From positions 169,902 to 233,901 of the forward strand of contig CALHAW010000001.1 in NCBI GenBank assembly GCA_937934135.1: DNA of 64,000 bases, read 5' to 3'. The position numbers and the translations under genes were made by a program. Below are positions 43,339-52,294 of the stretch, piece by piece (positions within the stretch are counted from its first letter, which is position 1; each line of letters opens with the position of its first letter). The notes below the pieces were generated by a model. That model was not told the DNA's origin. It did no database searches and saw only the letters and a list, made by a program, of their open reading frames with translations. This DNA is from an uncultured Alphaproteobacteria bacterium. Lineage in GTDB: Bacteria > Pseudomonadota > Alphaproteobacteria > Micavibrionales > Micavibrionaceae.

Positions 43339-45793
43339 TATTATATTCTTTACTGGAAGGGGATGAATTTGGCGTGTATGTAACATTCATGCCAACAAAG
43401 GATTCCTTGCGGTCTGCGTGCTTTTGTTCAAAATGCGTGCCGATACTCATTTCACTGTCATACCCTAACGCCGCCTGATAGGCCATGGCCGCTACCTTTA
43501 TGAAGCTATAATAATTATCCAGATATAAAAGACGGTAAAGACGATAAAGCGGTGTGTATGTTGTTGCACCATGGGCGCGACCTACTTTTTTCCATCCACT
43601 GGCCCCTGCGGTGCAAACGGCAAAGGGGTAAATTCGTTGCGGCGTCACACCAATATGGGAAAAATAACTTTCCCCCATGCGGGATACACACTCAACCGGT
43701 ACTTCGAACTTATCGGCGATAAAGCGTTTGGCCATGTCAAAATTCGTGATTTCTGGTGGGATGGAAAAGCTGGGGCAATTCACCGTATAACCATTGCCCT
43801 TATAGCGTTGGGGAACAGGTAAATATTGCTCCACAATCCCTGCCATTACTTCGCCGTTAATTTTACGGGTCAGGGGTAGGATAATGGCTGTGTTCATTGA
43901 TCCATCTTCTTGTAAGATAAAATCTTTATCACGTGATGCCAAACCCTTTATGCCACCTTTATCTTGCCCTTCATCAACAAAAACAGATTGCATGGCTTTC
44001 AGTTGCCCTTTCAGTGCCTTGGTTTCTTTAAACCGATGGTCTTCTTTAGCAAGGTTGGCAATGATGTCTTGTAACTTGGTCGTGTGTTCAGGCTCTTCCG
44101 TTTTTAATGAAAGCGGGCAATCTGCCCATGACTGATAATTAAGCCCCAGCTTTTCATACAGCGCTAAAATTTGAATTTCCAAACGGCTGGTGGGAATAAG
44201 ACCCACGCCGATGGCGTTTAATATCTGCTGTGCGTCAATTTCACGCATACGGCCTTTGGTTGAAAACCCTTCCATGTCTTCCATGATCACTTTGGGTGTC
44301 ACGGTTTCAGTTGGCTTTTCAACCTGTAAATATTGCGTACTGATATGTTCATCAATGGAATCTGGCGCGGGATAAAATCCTGGCCCTGCTTCAAATAATG
44401 ATCCCATATTGGGCTTTAATCCCAGATAATCTTGGGCGAATTTTAAGGTGCTTCTAAAATGCTTTTCATCCAATGTTTCAAAGATGTCTTGCGGGATAGA
44501 CAGTGCCTCTGTCATGTGACCAGACCATTGCTTTCCATCAATATTGGGGCCTTTGCGCGGGACAGTATTGGTTAAACAACGCGGAATCCCTTCATGTACA
44601 AAAACATGCAATCCATTTTCTGGTGTGATACGATAGGGCAGTACTTCGGTAATGTGAATATCGCGCGTGACAACATCCAATGTTGATCCATCATACTCAT
44701 TGCGCATTGCCACCATTTTAAGCGCAGGGTTCGATGTTTTGGAGGGCTTACGTTCTTCTAAAGTGAGAGAGCCTTTATTAGCCGTCTTTTGCGCAACAAA
44801 AACAAAGCTGGTTTCAGGCGTGCCTTTCGGATCACCATTTTCTTCAAATAAGCGCACTTTTTTATGCAAGTTTTTTTTAATGATCGCGTCATTCCAATGT
44901 GGCGCAGAATATAAAATCCGCGCGCCAAACCCGCGCAACGTACGGGAAAAATCATGACGGGTGAAAAAACTATATTCTTTATGAATTTCTTGTTCCCAAT
45001 GTGCGCGATTATCTTTTCTTAAAATAAATTCATGCGCCCATTTTGACGGTACCCGAAACAGCCGTGTACGGGGAAAACGCGGCGGCAATTCTTCCATGTA
45101 AAAACCACTATAATCCCCTTCATAGGGGCGCGCTTGCTCAGAATATAACGTCAATAGCTCAATATCATTAAGCTGTTCAATCTTATCCCCTTTGGGTGGA
45201 TCTTCGGGTATTTCAATCAATGTGTAATCACTGTTTGATGGTATGACATGCCCTTGGAAGAAAATAAGACCATTGGGTTTTAGGAGGTCAAATTGACGTT
45301 CCAAAGATTTTGTAACGGCTTTTTCATTACAATTATTTTCTGAATATATTTCATGCAAAATAAAAGAATTAACGGTGGCATCCAATGTGCCTTTGGGAAC
45401 AAAATTTTCTTTAATGTCCCCACTGATGAATGTTAAATTTGGGAGCTGATATTTTTGTTCCGCCGCATCAATCAATGTGATGTTTTTATCCATCCCAATA
45501 AATTCAATTTTGGGATTAAGCGCCGCCATCACATAACTATTCAGGCCATCACCACATTGAATATCTAAAACTTTTGATCCTTCTTCTAATACCAAATGCG
45601 CCATGGTAAACCATCCACGTTTAATTGCGGCGGCAGGAATGTTTTTCAATAATGGGTTCTTGATGATTTTTGGTGCCATCGGATCAAAATTAAGCGGTTC
45701 AATGCTGCACGCATTTACTGATGAGGAATCCATTATTTGATCCGGTAGATTCCCTGGCAAATTTTCTGGCTCTTTAAACGCGCTATGTGACAT
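43331..45793 (-). CDS. 820-residue fusion: N-terminal SAM methyltransferase and C-terminal region with two Nudix-like modules
   Basis: The N-terminal ~330 residues are a class I methyltransferase with motif I VLDIQCGDG at residues 75-83, the acidic loop GMDKN near 100, and LLKPNGLIFFQGHVIP as motif post III. The rest has no sure family. Two blocks (about 360-495 and 625-735) share an order of strand, proline-bearing turn, helix and an end strand: ITEVLPYRITPENGLHVFV with LFEAGPGFYPAP, and TAIILPLTRKINGEVMAG with GVTPQRIYPFAVC. They resemble diverged Nudix folds without the catalytic Nudix box. The ATG at 45793 is 18 bases from the divergent comF ATG; starts at 45733 or 45679 are also possible. 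Confidence 0.6.
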   Translation of the reverse strand: MSHSAFKEPENLPGNLPDQIMDSSSVNACSIEPLNFDPMAPKIIKNPLLKNIPAAAIKRGWFTMAHLVLEEGSKVLDIQCGDGLNSYVMAALNPKIEFIGMDKNITLIDAAEQKYQLPNLTFISGDIKENFVPKGTLDATVNSFILHEIYSENNCNEKAVTKSLERQFDLLKPNGLIFFQGHVIPSNSDYTLIEIPEDPPKGDKIEQLNDIELLTLYSEQARPYEGDYSGFYMEELPPRFPRTRLFRVPSKWAHEFILRKDNRAHWEQEIHKEYSFFTRHDFSRTLRGFGARILYSAPHWNDAIIKKNLHKKVRLFEENGDPKGTPETSFVFVAQKTANKGSLTLEERKPSKTSNPALKMVAMRNEYDGSTLDVVTRDIHITEVLPYRITPENGLHVFVHEGIPRCLTNTVPRKGPNIDGKQWSGHMTEALSIPQDIFETLDEKHFRSTLKFAQDYLGLKPNMGSLFEAGPGFYPAPDSIDEHISTQYLQVEKPTETVTPKVIMEDMEGFSTKGRMREIDAQQILNAIGVGLIPTSRLEIQILALYEKLGLNYQSWADCPLSLKTEEPEHTTKLQDIIANLAKEDHRFKETKALKGQLKAMQSVFVDEGQDKGGIKGLASRDKDFILQEDGSMNTAIILPLTRKINGEVMAGIVEQYLPVPQRYKGNGYTVNCPSFSIPPEITNFDMAKRFIADKFEVPVECVSRMGESYFSHIGVTPQRIYPFAVCTAGASGWKKVGRAHGATTYTPLYRLYRLLYLDNYYSFIKVAAMAYQAALGYDSEMSIGTHFEQKHADRKESFVGMNVTYTPNSSPSSKEYNND

Positions 45794-45811
45794 AGGCCGA
45801 CAATATAGAAA

Positions 45812-46630
45812 ATGGATTTAAATCGCAAGGAAATGACAAGAGAGAGTGGCAGGGCGCTATGGCCTGTGATAAACAGATATATGCCTACATTTAATCCTCT
45901 TATTCATAAGATCATAGATACAATCTTACCTGCCCGCTGTATTGTCACTGGTGATTTGGTGGATAGGCAAGGGATGATGAGTCCCGAGGCATGGCGTAGC
46001 CTTAATTTTATTGCGGAACCGCAATGCTATAGATGCGGCTTCCCCTTTGATTTTGATGATGGAAATGCGAAAGAAGGCAATATCTGCGCCGCCTGCCATA
46101 AAAATGCACCCCCATACATGTATGCGCGTTCGGCGTTGGTCTATGATGATGTATCACGTCATATTATTTTGGGCTTTAAACATGGGGATCAAACGCATGC
46201 TGTGACCAGTTTCATGCCATGGCTGCTTCGCGCAGGGGATGAGATTTTGGCACAAAGCGATTACCTCGTCCCTGTACCGCTTCATCGGTGGCGCATGGTA
46301 CGCAGGCGCTATAATCAGGCGGGATTAATCACGCAATTCCTATCAAAGGAAACAAAAATCCCTGCGTTTTTGGATGTGATTAAACGCACCCGCGCCACGG
46401 TTACCCAAGGGCATTTAAATGTGACAGAAAGACAGCGTAATATTAAGAACGCTTTTGTTATTCCTGATGGGCATAAAGATAAAATTAAAAACAAAAATAT
46501 TTGCTTGATTGATGACGTTTACACAACCGGCGCGACAGTGAATGAATGTACAAAAATTTTGCTAAAGGCGGGCGCGGCGTCAGTGAGTATTTTAACCTTG
46601 GCACGGGTGATTAAACCTCAACGCGCCTAA
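45812..46630 (+). CDS. ComF-family phosphoribosyltransferase-like protein
   Basis: 272 residues, or fewer if the ATG at 45833 or 45881 is used. The N-terminal zinc-ribbon cysteines are in LPARCIVTGD, then CYRCGFPF and CAAC. The phosphoribosyltransferase part has VPVPLHRWRMVRRRYNQAGL, then RTRATVTQGHLNVTERQRNI and the PRPP loop ICLIDDVYTTGATVNEC. The family includes ComF of competence; the biochemical role is unsettled. It diverges from the 820-residue gene with a very short gap and converges with the UbiH-type gene. Confidence 0.9.
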   Translation: MDLNRKEMTRESGRALWPVINRYMPTFNPLIHKIIDTILPARCIVTGDLVDRQGMMSPEAWRSLNFIAEPQCYRCGFPFDFDDGNAKEGNICAACHKNAPPYMYARSALVYDDVSRHIILGFKHGDQTHAVTSFMPWLLRAGDEILAQSDYLVPVPLHRWRMVRRRYNQAGLITQFLSKETKIPAFLDVIKRTRATVTQGHLNVTERQRNIKNAFVIPDGHKDKIKNKNICLIDDVYTTGATVNECTKILLKAGAASVSILTLARVIKPQRA

Positions 46631-46641
46631 AAAATATAGCG

Positions 46642-47847
46642 CTAAGCCGCTAATCCTTGCTTCATCGCTAATTGTTTCAGGGCAGGGATGGCACTTAATG
46701 ATTTCAACCCGGTACGGCGGAATAGGCGTATAATATCAATATTATTACTCACAAGGCGGTTATATTTATCAACCCCTTCAAAACGGCTATTAATATCCAA
46801 TCGCCTGCTTTCCTCATACCGCTCTAACACATTGATTGATCCAATATCTTCACCAAGGCGCAAGGCGCTTAAAATAATATCAGACAGGGATGATACATCG
46901 CGTAATGACAGGTTTAATCCTTGCGCGCCAATCGGGCTCATCGCATGAGCGGCTTCTGCAATTAATGCAAGGCGCGTGGCGGTAAATCTTTCTGCTAACA
47001 CGGCGCTTAATGGCCAGCTTTCAGGATTGCTGGCCAGCGTGATTTGACCGAGCGCCCCACGGCTACGCTTTTGAATAGCATGTTCGAATAAATGCTTATC
47101 AAGCGCGACATACTTATCCGCATCTTCGGTTTTTTCAACCCATACTAAGCTAGAGCAATGAGATGCTTCATTATTATCAATGGTCTGGTCTGGCATTGGC
47201 ACTGTTGTAAATGGGCCGCCGGCGCGGTGATGTTCCGTTGAAATATTCTCATGCGGTTTTGAATGATGGAATAAGCAAGTGATCGCGCTCTGTCCATATT
47301 GATTTTCTTTGAATTTAATATTTGCTAATGCCCGTGTTTTTGACTTTTTACCATCCGCCCCAATCATAAGGGTTGCGATGATTTTCTTTCCGCTCTCCAG
47401 GGTTGCAATAATATGGGATGATGCTACCTCAAAGCTTTGTAATTTATCGGGGCAGATTATTTTAATAGAGTCACAAGATTTAACGGCTTCTAATAAAATA
47501 GTCTGAAGCATCATATTGGGAACATTATGGCCAAACATTTCTGCACCAATTTCTTCGGCCTTAAAATCAATAATGACGGGGTCAATTTGTGGGTTTCCAT
47601 CATCGATAATACGCATTTGCTTTAGGGGTTCTGTTGTATCTTTCAGACGGTCCCATAATGCTAATTCTTTAAGCAGATCAATGGAGCTTCCCATAAGTGC
47701 CGCCGTTCTGCCAAAATGCAAAACGGGCGCGGCGTTATGCAGATCAAACCCTTCAATCAGCGTAACTGGAATAGCTCTTTTCCCAAGGGTTAGAGCCATC
47801 GCAAGTCCCGCAACACCGCCGCCAATAATTAATACTTCCGTTTTCAT
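46642..47847 (-). CDS. UbiH/UbiF/VisC-type FAD-dependent hydroxylase
   Basis: Aromatic-ring monooxygenase, most likely a ubiquinone-ring hydroxylase. The N-terminus has the FAD dinucleotide fold LIIGGGVAGLAMALTLGKR. The middle has the DG motif MIGADGKKSKTRALA, and near the C-terminus AEAAHAMSPIGAQGLNLSLR, the GD-type motif of this family (here with EAAH rather than GDAAH). It is 401 residues. Which ring position it hydroxylates cannot be told. It diverges from grxC by 46 bases. Confidence 0.88.
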   Translation of the reverse strand: MKTEVLIIGGGVAGLAMALTLGKRAIPVTLIEGFDLHNAAPVLHFGRTAALMGSSIDLLKELALWDRLKDTTEPLKQMRIIDDGNPQIDPVIIDFKAEEIGAEMFGHNVPNMMLQTILLEAVKSCDSIKIICPDKLQSFEVASSHIIATLESGKKIIATLMIGADGKKSKTRALANIKFKENQYGQSAITCLFHHSKPHENISTEHHRAGGPFTTVPMPDQTIDNNEASHCSSLVWVEKTEDADKYVALDKHLFEHAIQKRSRGALGQITLASNPESWPLSAVLAERFTATRLALIAEAAHAMSPIGAQGLNLSLRDVSSLSDIILSALRLGEDIGSINVLERYEESRRLDINSRFEGVDKYNRLVSNNIDIIRLFRRTGLKSLSAIPALKQLAMKQGLAA

Positions 47848-47893
47848 GTCAGTATTTTATAGTAAGACAATTATTACATAAAGAGGAATCACT

Positions 47894-48160
47894 ATGAGTC
47901 AGAAGAAAGTTGAAATTTACCATTGGACAACCTGTCCATTTTGTAGAAGAGCCTTGGCGCTTTTGAACGAAAAAGGCGTTCAATATACAGATTATGATAT
48001 TACCGGTGATGATGTCGCGCGTCAGAAAATGATTGCCCGCACTGGTGGTCCAAAATCTGTTCCGCAAATTTTTATTGATGATAAACATATTGGTGGCAGT
48101 GATGACCTATACGCCTTGGAAGAACAAGGTAAATTGGATGGAATGTTGAATAATGGCTAA
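47894..48160 (+). CDS. grxC: Glutaredoxin 3 (GrxC type)
   Basis: An 88-residue dithiol glutaredoxin that reduces disulfides with glutathione. The active site CPFC is at C14 and C17 (WTTCPFCRRALALLNEKG). The cis-proline GGPKSVPQIFIDDKHIGG and the glycine pair in GGSDDLYALEEQGKLD complete the glutathione site. It overlaps the amidase gene by 8 bases. Confidence 0.96.
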   Translation: MSQKKVEIYHWTTCPFCRRALALLNEKGVQYTDYDITGDDVARQKMIARTGGPKSVPQIFIDDKHIGGSDDLYALEEQGKLDGMLNNG

Positions 48161-48995
48161 TGTAAAAGTGGCGTGCGTTCAAATGAACAGTAACGCCGAT
48201 ATTGACCAAAATTTGATGCAAGCGGGCGAAATGATCCGCGACGCGGCAAAAGAAGATTGTGAATTTATCACTACGCCTGAAAACACAGACTTCATGGCGG
48301 CCAATAAATTAGAAATGATGGAAACGGCAGAAACTGCGGGAAAACATCCCGGTATTCCGTTTTTTTCTTTCTTGGCCAAAGATCTGAAAGTTTGGCTTTC
48401 AATCGGTTCGATGAAAATTAAAATTGATGATAGCCATATTGTGAATCGTAGTTTCTTGTTTCGTGATACGGGGCAGTTGGTTGCGTCTTATGATAAAATT
48501 CATTTATTTGATGTGGACTTACCCGATGGGGAAAGCCACCGCGAAAGCGATAGCTTTGTGGCGGGGGATCGTGCTGTCGTGATGAATACACCATGGAAAA
48601 AGCTTGGGATGAGTATTTGTTATGACGTCCGTTTCCCGGCACTGTATCGTGGTATGGCACAGGCCGGTGCAGAAATGATGACCGTGCCTGCGGCCTTTAC
48701 CGCGCAATCAGGCAAGGCACATTGGGAAACATTGCTGCGCGCGCGCGCCATTGAAACGGGTAGTTTTGTGATTGCCGCGGCGCAAGGCGGATCACATCCT
48801 GGCGGACGCCAAACACACGGGCATTCCATGATTATTGGGCCATGGGGTGAGGTGCTAGCAGAAAAAAACGATGATACGCCCGGCTATATTACGCGCAATA
48901 TTGATTTTCTTGAGGTCACAAAGGCACGTCATTCTATTCCCTCATTACAGCATGACCGCCCGTTTGAAATATATAAAGCAAAAGATTTTCTTTAG
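48153..48995 (+). CDS. Nit-type carbon-nitrogen hydrolase (deaminated glutathione amidase type)
   Basis: 280 residues of the nitrilase superfamily. The catalytic Glu (TTPENTDF), Lys (SYDKIHLFDVDL) and Cys (GMSICYDVRFPALYRGMA) are present. The C-terminus HSMIIGPWGEVLAEKNDDTP is family-like. Its likeness to mammalian Nit1 and coupling to grxC (8-base overlap) suggest repair of deaminated glutathione. That substrate is an inference. Confidence 0.88.
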   Translation: MANVKVACVQMNSNADIDQNLMQAGEMIRDAAKEDCEFITTPENTDFMAANKLEMMETAETAGKHPGIPFFSFLAKDLKVWLSIGSMKIKIDDSHIVNRSFLFRDTGQLVASYDKIHLFDVDLPDGESHRESDSFVAGDRAVVMNTPWKKLGMSICYDVRFPALYRGMAQAGAEMMTVPAAFTAQSGKAHWETLLRARAIETGSFVIAAAQGGSHPGGRQTHGHSMIIGPWGEVLAEKNDDTPGYITRNIDFLEVTKARHSIPSLQHDRPFEIYKAKDFL

Positions 48996-49027
48996 ATTAA
49001 AAAATATTAAATAAATAAGGATTAAAA

Positions 49028-50512
49028 ATGTCAGATACACCAGAGGCGATTTACGTTGGGTCAGAAACAGGAAACCCAGATCATAAATTATATTTTGATT
49101 TAAAATGGGGGAACCGTCATGGCCTTATCGCAGGCGCAACAGGAACAGGTAAAACGGTTACATTACAAGATTTAGCGGAAGGGTTTTCCAATGCTGGCGT
49201 TCCTGTCTTTATGGCAGATGTAAAGGGCGACTTATCTGGTATTTGCCAGCCGTCAGAAATGCAAGATTTTTTAGTCAAGCGGGCGGAGATTATCGGCCTT
49301 GAAGACTATAAACCCTCTGCCTTTCCTGTTTGTTTTTGGGATATGTATGGCAAGCAAGGCCACCCTGTTCGCACTACGATATCTGAAATTGGTCCGATCC
49401 TTTTGGCGCGTATGTTGGAGTTGAATGATACACAAGAAGGGGTGCTTAATATTGCCTTTCGTTTGGCGGATGAAGAGGGGATGCTGCTTCTTGATCTGAA
49501 AGATTTACGGGCGTTGCTTATTTCTATGCATGAACGCGCGTCTGAAATTTCTTCAACCTATGGCAATGTAAGCAAGCAGTCTGTTGGTGCTATTCAACGC
49601 TCACTGTTGCGTTTGGAAGATCAGGGCGGTGATAAATTTTTTGGTGAACCTGCGCTGGAGCTAAAAGATCTTATGCGCACAGACATGGATGGGCGCGGTT
49701 ATATTAATATCTTAGCGGCGGATGAATTAATGAATAGCCCGCGTCTTTATGCAACATTTTTGCTGTGGCTTTTGGCAGAATTATTTGAAGAATTGCCCGA
49801 AGCAGGCGATAGCACCAAACCTAAATTCGTGTTCTTTTTTGATGAAGCGCATTTGTTATTTGATGATGCGCCCAAAGCATTGATGGAAAAAGTGGAGCAA
49901 GTTGTGCGCCTGATCCGCTCCAAAGGGGTGGGTATTTTCTTTATCACGCAAAACCCCGCTGATGTGCCAGATAATGTGTTGGGGCAGTTAGGGAACCGTA
50001 TTCAACATGCGTTGCGCGCCTTTACGCCGAAGCAACAAAAAGGCATTAAACAAGCCGCTGAAACCTATCGTGAAAATCCAAAATTTAATGTTGCGGATAT
50101 TATTACCGAGCTTGGTGTGGGAGAGGCCTTGGTCTCAACCCTTGAAGGAAAGGGGTCACCGTCGATTGTGGAGCGCGTCCTTATTCGTCCACCGACATCA
50201 AAGTTAGGCGTGGCGAGTGCAGAAGCAAAGCGCATGGCGCTTCAGGCCGATGGGGTGGGTGCGAAGTACGACACCACCAATGACCGTGAAAGCGCGTATG
50301 AGGTTTTGCAAAAGCGTGCAGAAAAAGCAGCGGAGCAAGCCGAAAAAGCACAAGAGGAAGCGGCAAAAGCAAAACCCGCCAAGCGTAAATCAAACCGCCA
50401 AGGGGTCGGGGAAGCCGCCGTGAAATCAATCGTCCGTTCGATGAGTTCATCTTTAGGGCGCACCATTGCCCGTGAAATTATCCGCGGTGTGATGGGTGGA
50501 TTGAAGCGTTAA
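49028..50512 (+). CDS. HerA-like helicase domain ATPase (DUF853)
   Basis: A 494-residue P-loop ATPase. Walker A is IAGATGTGKTVTLQDLAEGF and Walker B KFVFFFDEAHLLFDDAPKAL, followed by the sensor FITQNPADVPDNVLGQLGNR. This is the DUF853 family related to HerA/FtsK DNA-pumping ATPases. There is no NurA nuclease next to it. The C-terminus has an Ala/Lys/Glu-rich coil (about 415-455). Substrate unknown; often annotated as a stand-alone helicase-like protein. Confidence 0.9.
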   Translation: MSDTPEAIYVGSETGNPDHKLYFDLKWGNRHGLIAGATGTGKTVTLQDLAEGFSNAGVPVFMADVKGDLSGICQPSEMQDFLVKRAEIIGLEDYKPSAFPVCFWDMYGKQGHPVRTTISEIGPILLARMLELNDTQEGVLNIAFRLADEEGMLLLDLKDLRALLISMHERASEISSTYGNVSKQSVGAIQRSLLRLEDQGGDKFFGEPALELKDLMRTDMDGRGYINILAADELMNSPRLYATFLLWLLAELFEELPEAGDSTKPKFVFFFDEAHLLFDDAPKALMEKVEQVVRLIRSKGVGIFFITQNPADVPDNVLGQLGNRIQHALRAFTPKQQKGIKQAAETYRENPKFNVADIITELGVGEALVSTLEGKGSPSIVERVLIRPPTSKLGVASAEAKRMALQADGVGAKYDTTNDRESAYEVLQKRAEKAAEQAEKAQEEAAKAKPAKRKSNRQGVGEAAVKSIVRSMSSSLGRTIAREIIRGVMGGLKR

Positions 50513-50532
50513 TAATTGATATCAGTTCGTGC

Positions 50533-50616
50533 CTAGAGGGGGGTGGGGGTGTTTTCCCCTAAGTCCTTAATATCATTAAAAACCTGTATCAGTTCGTTTA
50601 TGATTTTTAAAGCCAT
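50533..50616 (-). CDS. Possible 27-residue peptide
   Basis: A 28-codon frame (MALKIINELIQVFNDIKDLG, then ENTPTPL) with GGGAG 8 bases before its ATG lies in the gap between the HerA-like ATPase and the Tat-signal gene. Its ends are near two copies of TATCAGTTCGT (50520-50530 and 50587-50597). Weak evidence; it could be chance. Confidence 0.22.
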   Translation of the reverse strand: MALKIINELIQVFNDIKDLGENTPTPL

Positions 50617-50735
50617 TGCGATGTCTCCCGCATGATCCTGCCGTGTTGTTTACGGACATTAGAAAGAGCATAACACGATTAGGCAATTATTCCTAATATT
50701 TCTTAAGGTGAGTTTTATTCGAAGTATTTTGACAG

Positions 50736-51047
50736 TTATTTTACGAACTTCATTATATTTAATACTGTAGCGCCGATTGTTGCGCCCATTGTACCGCCTA
50801 TCACGGCGCCAGCTGTTTTACCGACCCTCCTGCGTTTGTTCGCACGAGTTGCAATTTCGTCTAATTGCTCTGTGTCTTTTTGGGCCTGTTCAGCGGTGGT
50901 ATATGGCTTGGTGGCTGTAGCCATAAATTCAGAAGAAATGGAATAAGTACCTATGTTCCCCCCGATTTCTTGTCCTATGATACCAAAGCCAACAGTCGGT
51001 ATTGTTACGGCTGCTCCAGTCCAAAATTGACGTCTTGTTATGCTCAT
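50736..51047 (-). CDS. Small Tat-signal glycine-rich protein, unknown
   Basis: 103 residues. The N-terminus SITRRQFWTGAAVTIPTVG is a twin-arginine signal or anchor. The middle is charged helix (TTAEQAQKDTEQLDEIATRA), and the C-terminal stretch GKTAGAVIGGTMGATIGATV is a glycine-zipper membrane-like segment. A purine-rich AGGGGG precedes the ATG. I know no family. Exported or envelope-bound is the likely place. It is on the same strand as, and downstream of, the XRE gene. Confidence 0.55.
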   Translation of the reverse strand: MSITRRQFWTGAAVTIPTVGFGIIGQEIGGNIGTYSISSEFMATATKPYTTAEQAQKDTEQLDEIATRANKRRRVGKTAGAVIGGTMGATIGATVLNIMKFVK

Positions 51048-51107
51048 TAATATTGCCCCCTACGTAATAAGGTGAATATAAGGAAGCGTATTTTTATGTC
51101 AAGAAAA

Positions 51108-51123
51108 TTTGGTTTAAACCAAA
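51108..51123. promoter_or_regulatory. 16-bp perfect palindrome at the XRE gene end
   Basis: TTTGGTTT/AAACCAAA is a perfect 16-bp palindrome that covers the XRE stop codon and lies 61 bases before the Tat-signal gene ATG. It might be an operator for the XRE protein acting on the next gene. A second dyad, GTCGCT-GTA-AGCGAC at 51454-51468, lies upstream of the XRE gene itself. Confidence 0.35.
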
Positions 51124-51428
51124 ACCTCTAAAGAAACATCTAACGCACCAGCGATGGATTTTAAAGCGCGGATAGAACCATCTTTTTTGCCAGTTTCAAT
51201 TTCAGTGAGGTAGGGGCGGGAAATGCCCGCTGCGCTGGCGAGGTCTGCCTGTGTCATGCCGCGAAATTTGCGGATGACTTTAATGGCATTGTCTGTTCCA
51301 ACGGTGAGTTGTTCCAGCACACCTTGGGGGAGTTTATTATCATTTCCTGCATTTTTAAGCGCCGTGAAGTCATGAACAGGCACGAGAACGTGGGGCTTAC
51401 CCGCAATGTGAATAATATCGTAATTCAT
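51114..51428 (-). CDS. XRE-family helix-turn-helix regulator
   Basis: 104 residues: an N-terminal ~45-residue segment (MNYDIIHIAGKPHVLVPVHD) like the start of antitoxin proteins, and a C-terminal HTH_3 domain (IRKFRGMTQADLASAAGISR, then PYLTEIETGKKDGSIRALKS). The architecture resembles antitoxins of the HigA or MqsA kind, but no toxin-like gene is next to it. The neighbours are the FTR1 permease upstream and the Tat-signal gene downstream, both on the same strand. Confidence 0.8.
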   Translation of the reverse strand: MNYDIIHIAGKPHVLVPVHDFTALKNAGNDNKLPQGVLEQLTVGTDNAIKVIRKFRGMTQADLASAAGISRPYLTEIETGKKDGSIRALKSIAGALDVSLEVLV

Positions 51429-51489
51429 ATCCCAAATCCTATCAGATTCGCGGGTCGCTGTAAGCGACTATTAAGGCGTATCTCAAATA

Positions 51490-52275
51490 TTATTCAGCAG
51501 CGGTGATATTGTTGTTCTTCGTGAAGAATTTATCCTTTGCATAGGAAATCATCAACCATGCGCACGGCACAACCAAGAGACCATAGATTGTTAACTGCCC
51601 GAAAAGCGTCTTTGTGCTAACCCATGGTTTCATTGCGGTGTGGAGTTCAGGGTTATACATCCAGATGTCTTCCACTTCGGTAAGCTCGTAAATGCCGTAA
51701 AGGAACAGGTGAACGGCAAAGAGGAAGAGGAAAATGCCTGTTACCTGCATAAAGGCTTTCAGGTTTATTTTATGGCTTTGGGTTGCCCAAAGGTAACCAA
51801 TGAATGCAGTAAGACCAATGCCCGTTAGCGCGCCCATAGTCATTTCATTCGCGTTTGTATTGCTGCTGATGGCGCCAAGAAGAAGCGCGGTTTCCATGCC
51901 TTCGCGGGCAATCATCACAACAGTAAAGATGAAGATACCAATGATGGCACCCCATCCCGCTTTGGCGGCATGTTTTTCGACGGTTTCACCAATTTGAGCT
52001 TTGATCTTATGGGCGCTGGTCATCATGTAATAGGTCATGGAGGCCACAAGGACACCAGCAACAAGCGCCAAGATGCCTTCCATAAACGGTGTGTCGGCCA
52101 TTTCGGCGATGTGGAAGCCTGTGGTAGCACTTAAAATTAAGGCAACGATAATCCCTGCATAAACTGGTTTTTTAAGGGGCGCGCGGCCTGTTTTGGTTAG
52201 ATAAGCCAAGGTAATGGCCACAATGAGGAAGGCTTCAAGCCCTTCGCGGAAAGTGATTAACATTGTTTCAAACAT
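51490..52275 (-). CDS. FTR1-family iron permease
   Basis: A 261-residue, seven-helix membrane protein. Both REGLE iron-binding motifs are present: REGLEAFLIV at residue 10 and REGMETALLL at residue 124. This is the EfeU/FTR1 family for iron uptake across the inner membrane. No EfeO or EfeB gene is beside it, so it acts alone or with unlinked partners. A Fur-like box lies right upstream, so iron repression is likely. Confidence 0.92.
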   Translation of the reverse strand: MFETMLITFREGLEAFLIVAITLAYLTKTGRAPLKKPVYAGIIVALILSATTGFHIAEMADTPFMEGILALVAGVLVASMTYYMMTSAHKIKAQIGETVEKHAAKAGWGAIIGIFIFTVVMIAREGMETALLLGAISSNTNANEMTMGALTGIGLTAFIGYLWATQSHKINLKAFMQVTGIFLFLFAVHLFLYGIYELTEVEDIWMYNPELHTAMKPWVSTKTLFGQLTIYGLLVVPCAWLMISYAKDKFFTKNNNITAAE

Positions 52276-52294
52276 GATATTTAACCTTTTAAGT

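Noticed and set aside
50736..51428. Toxin-antitoxin pair (XRE gene with the Tat-signal gene)
   Set aside because: The second gene encodes an exported small protein unlike RelE/HigB/HipA toxins, and the genes are 66 bases apart, so the TA label is not supported.
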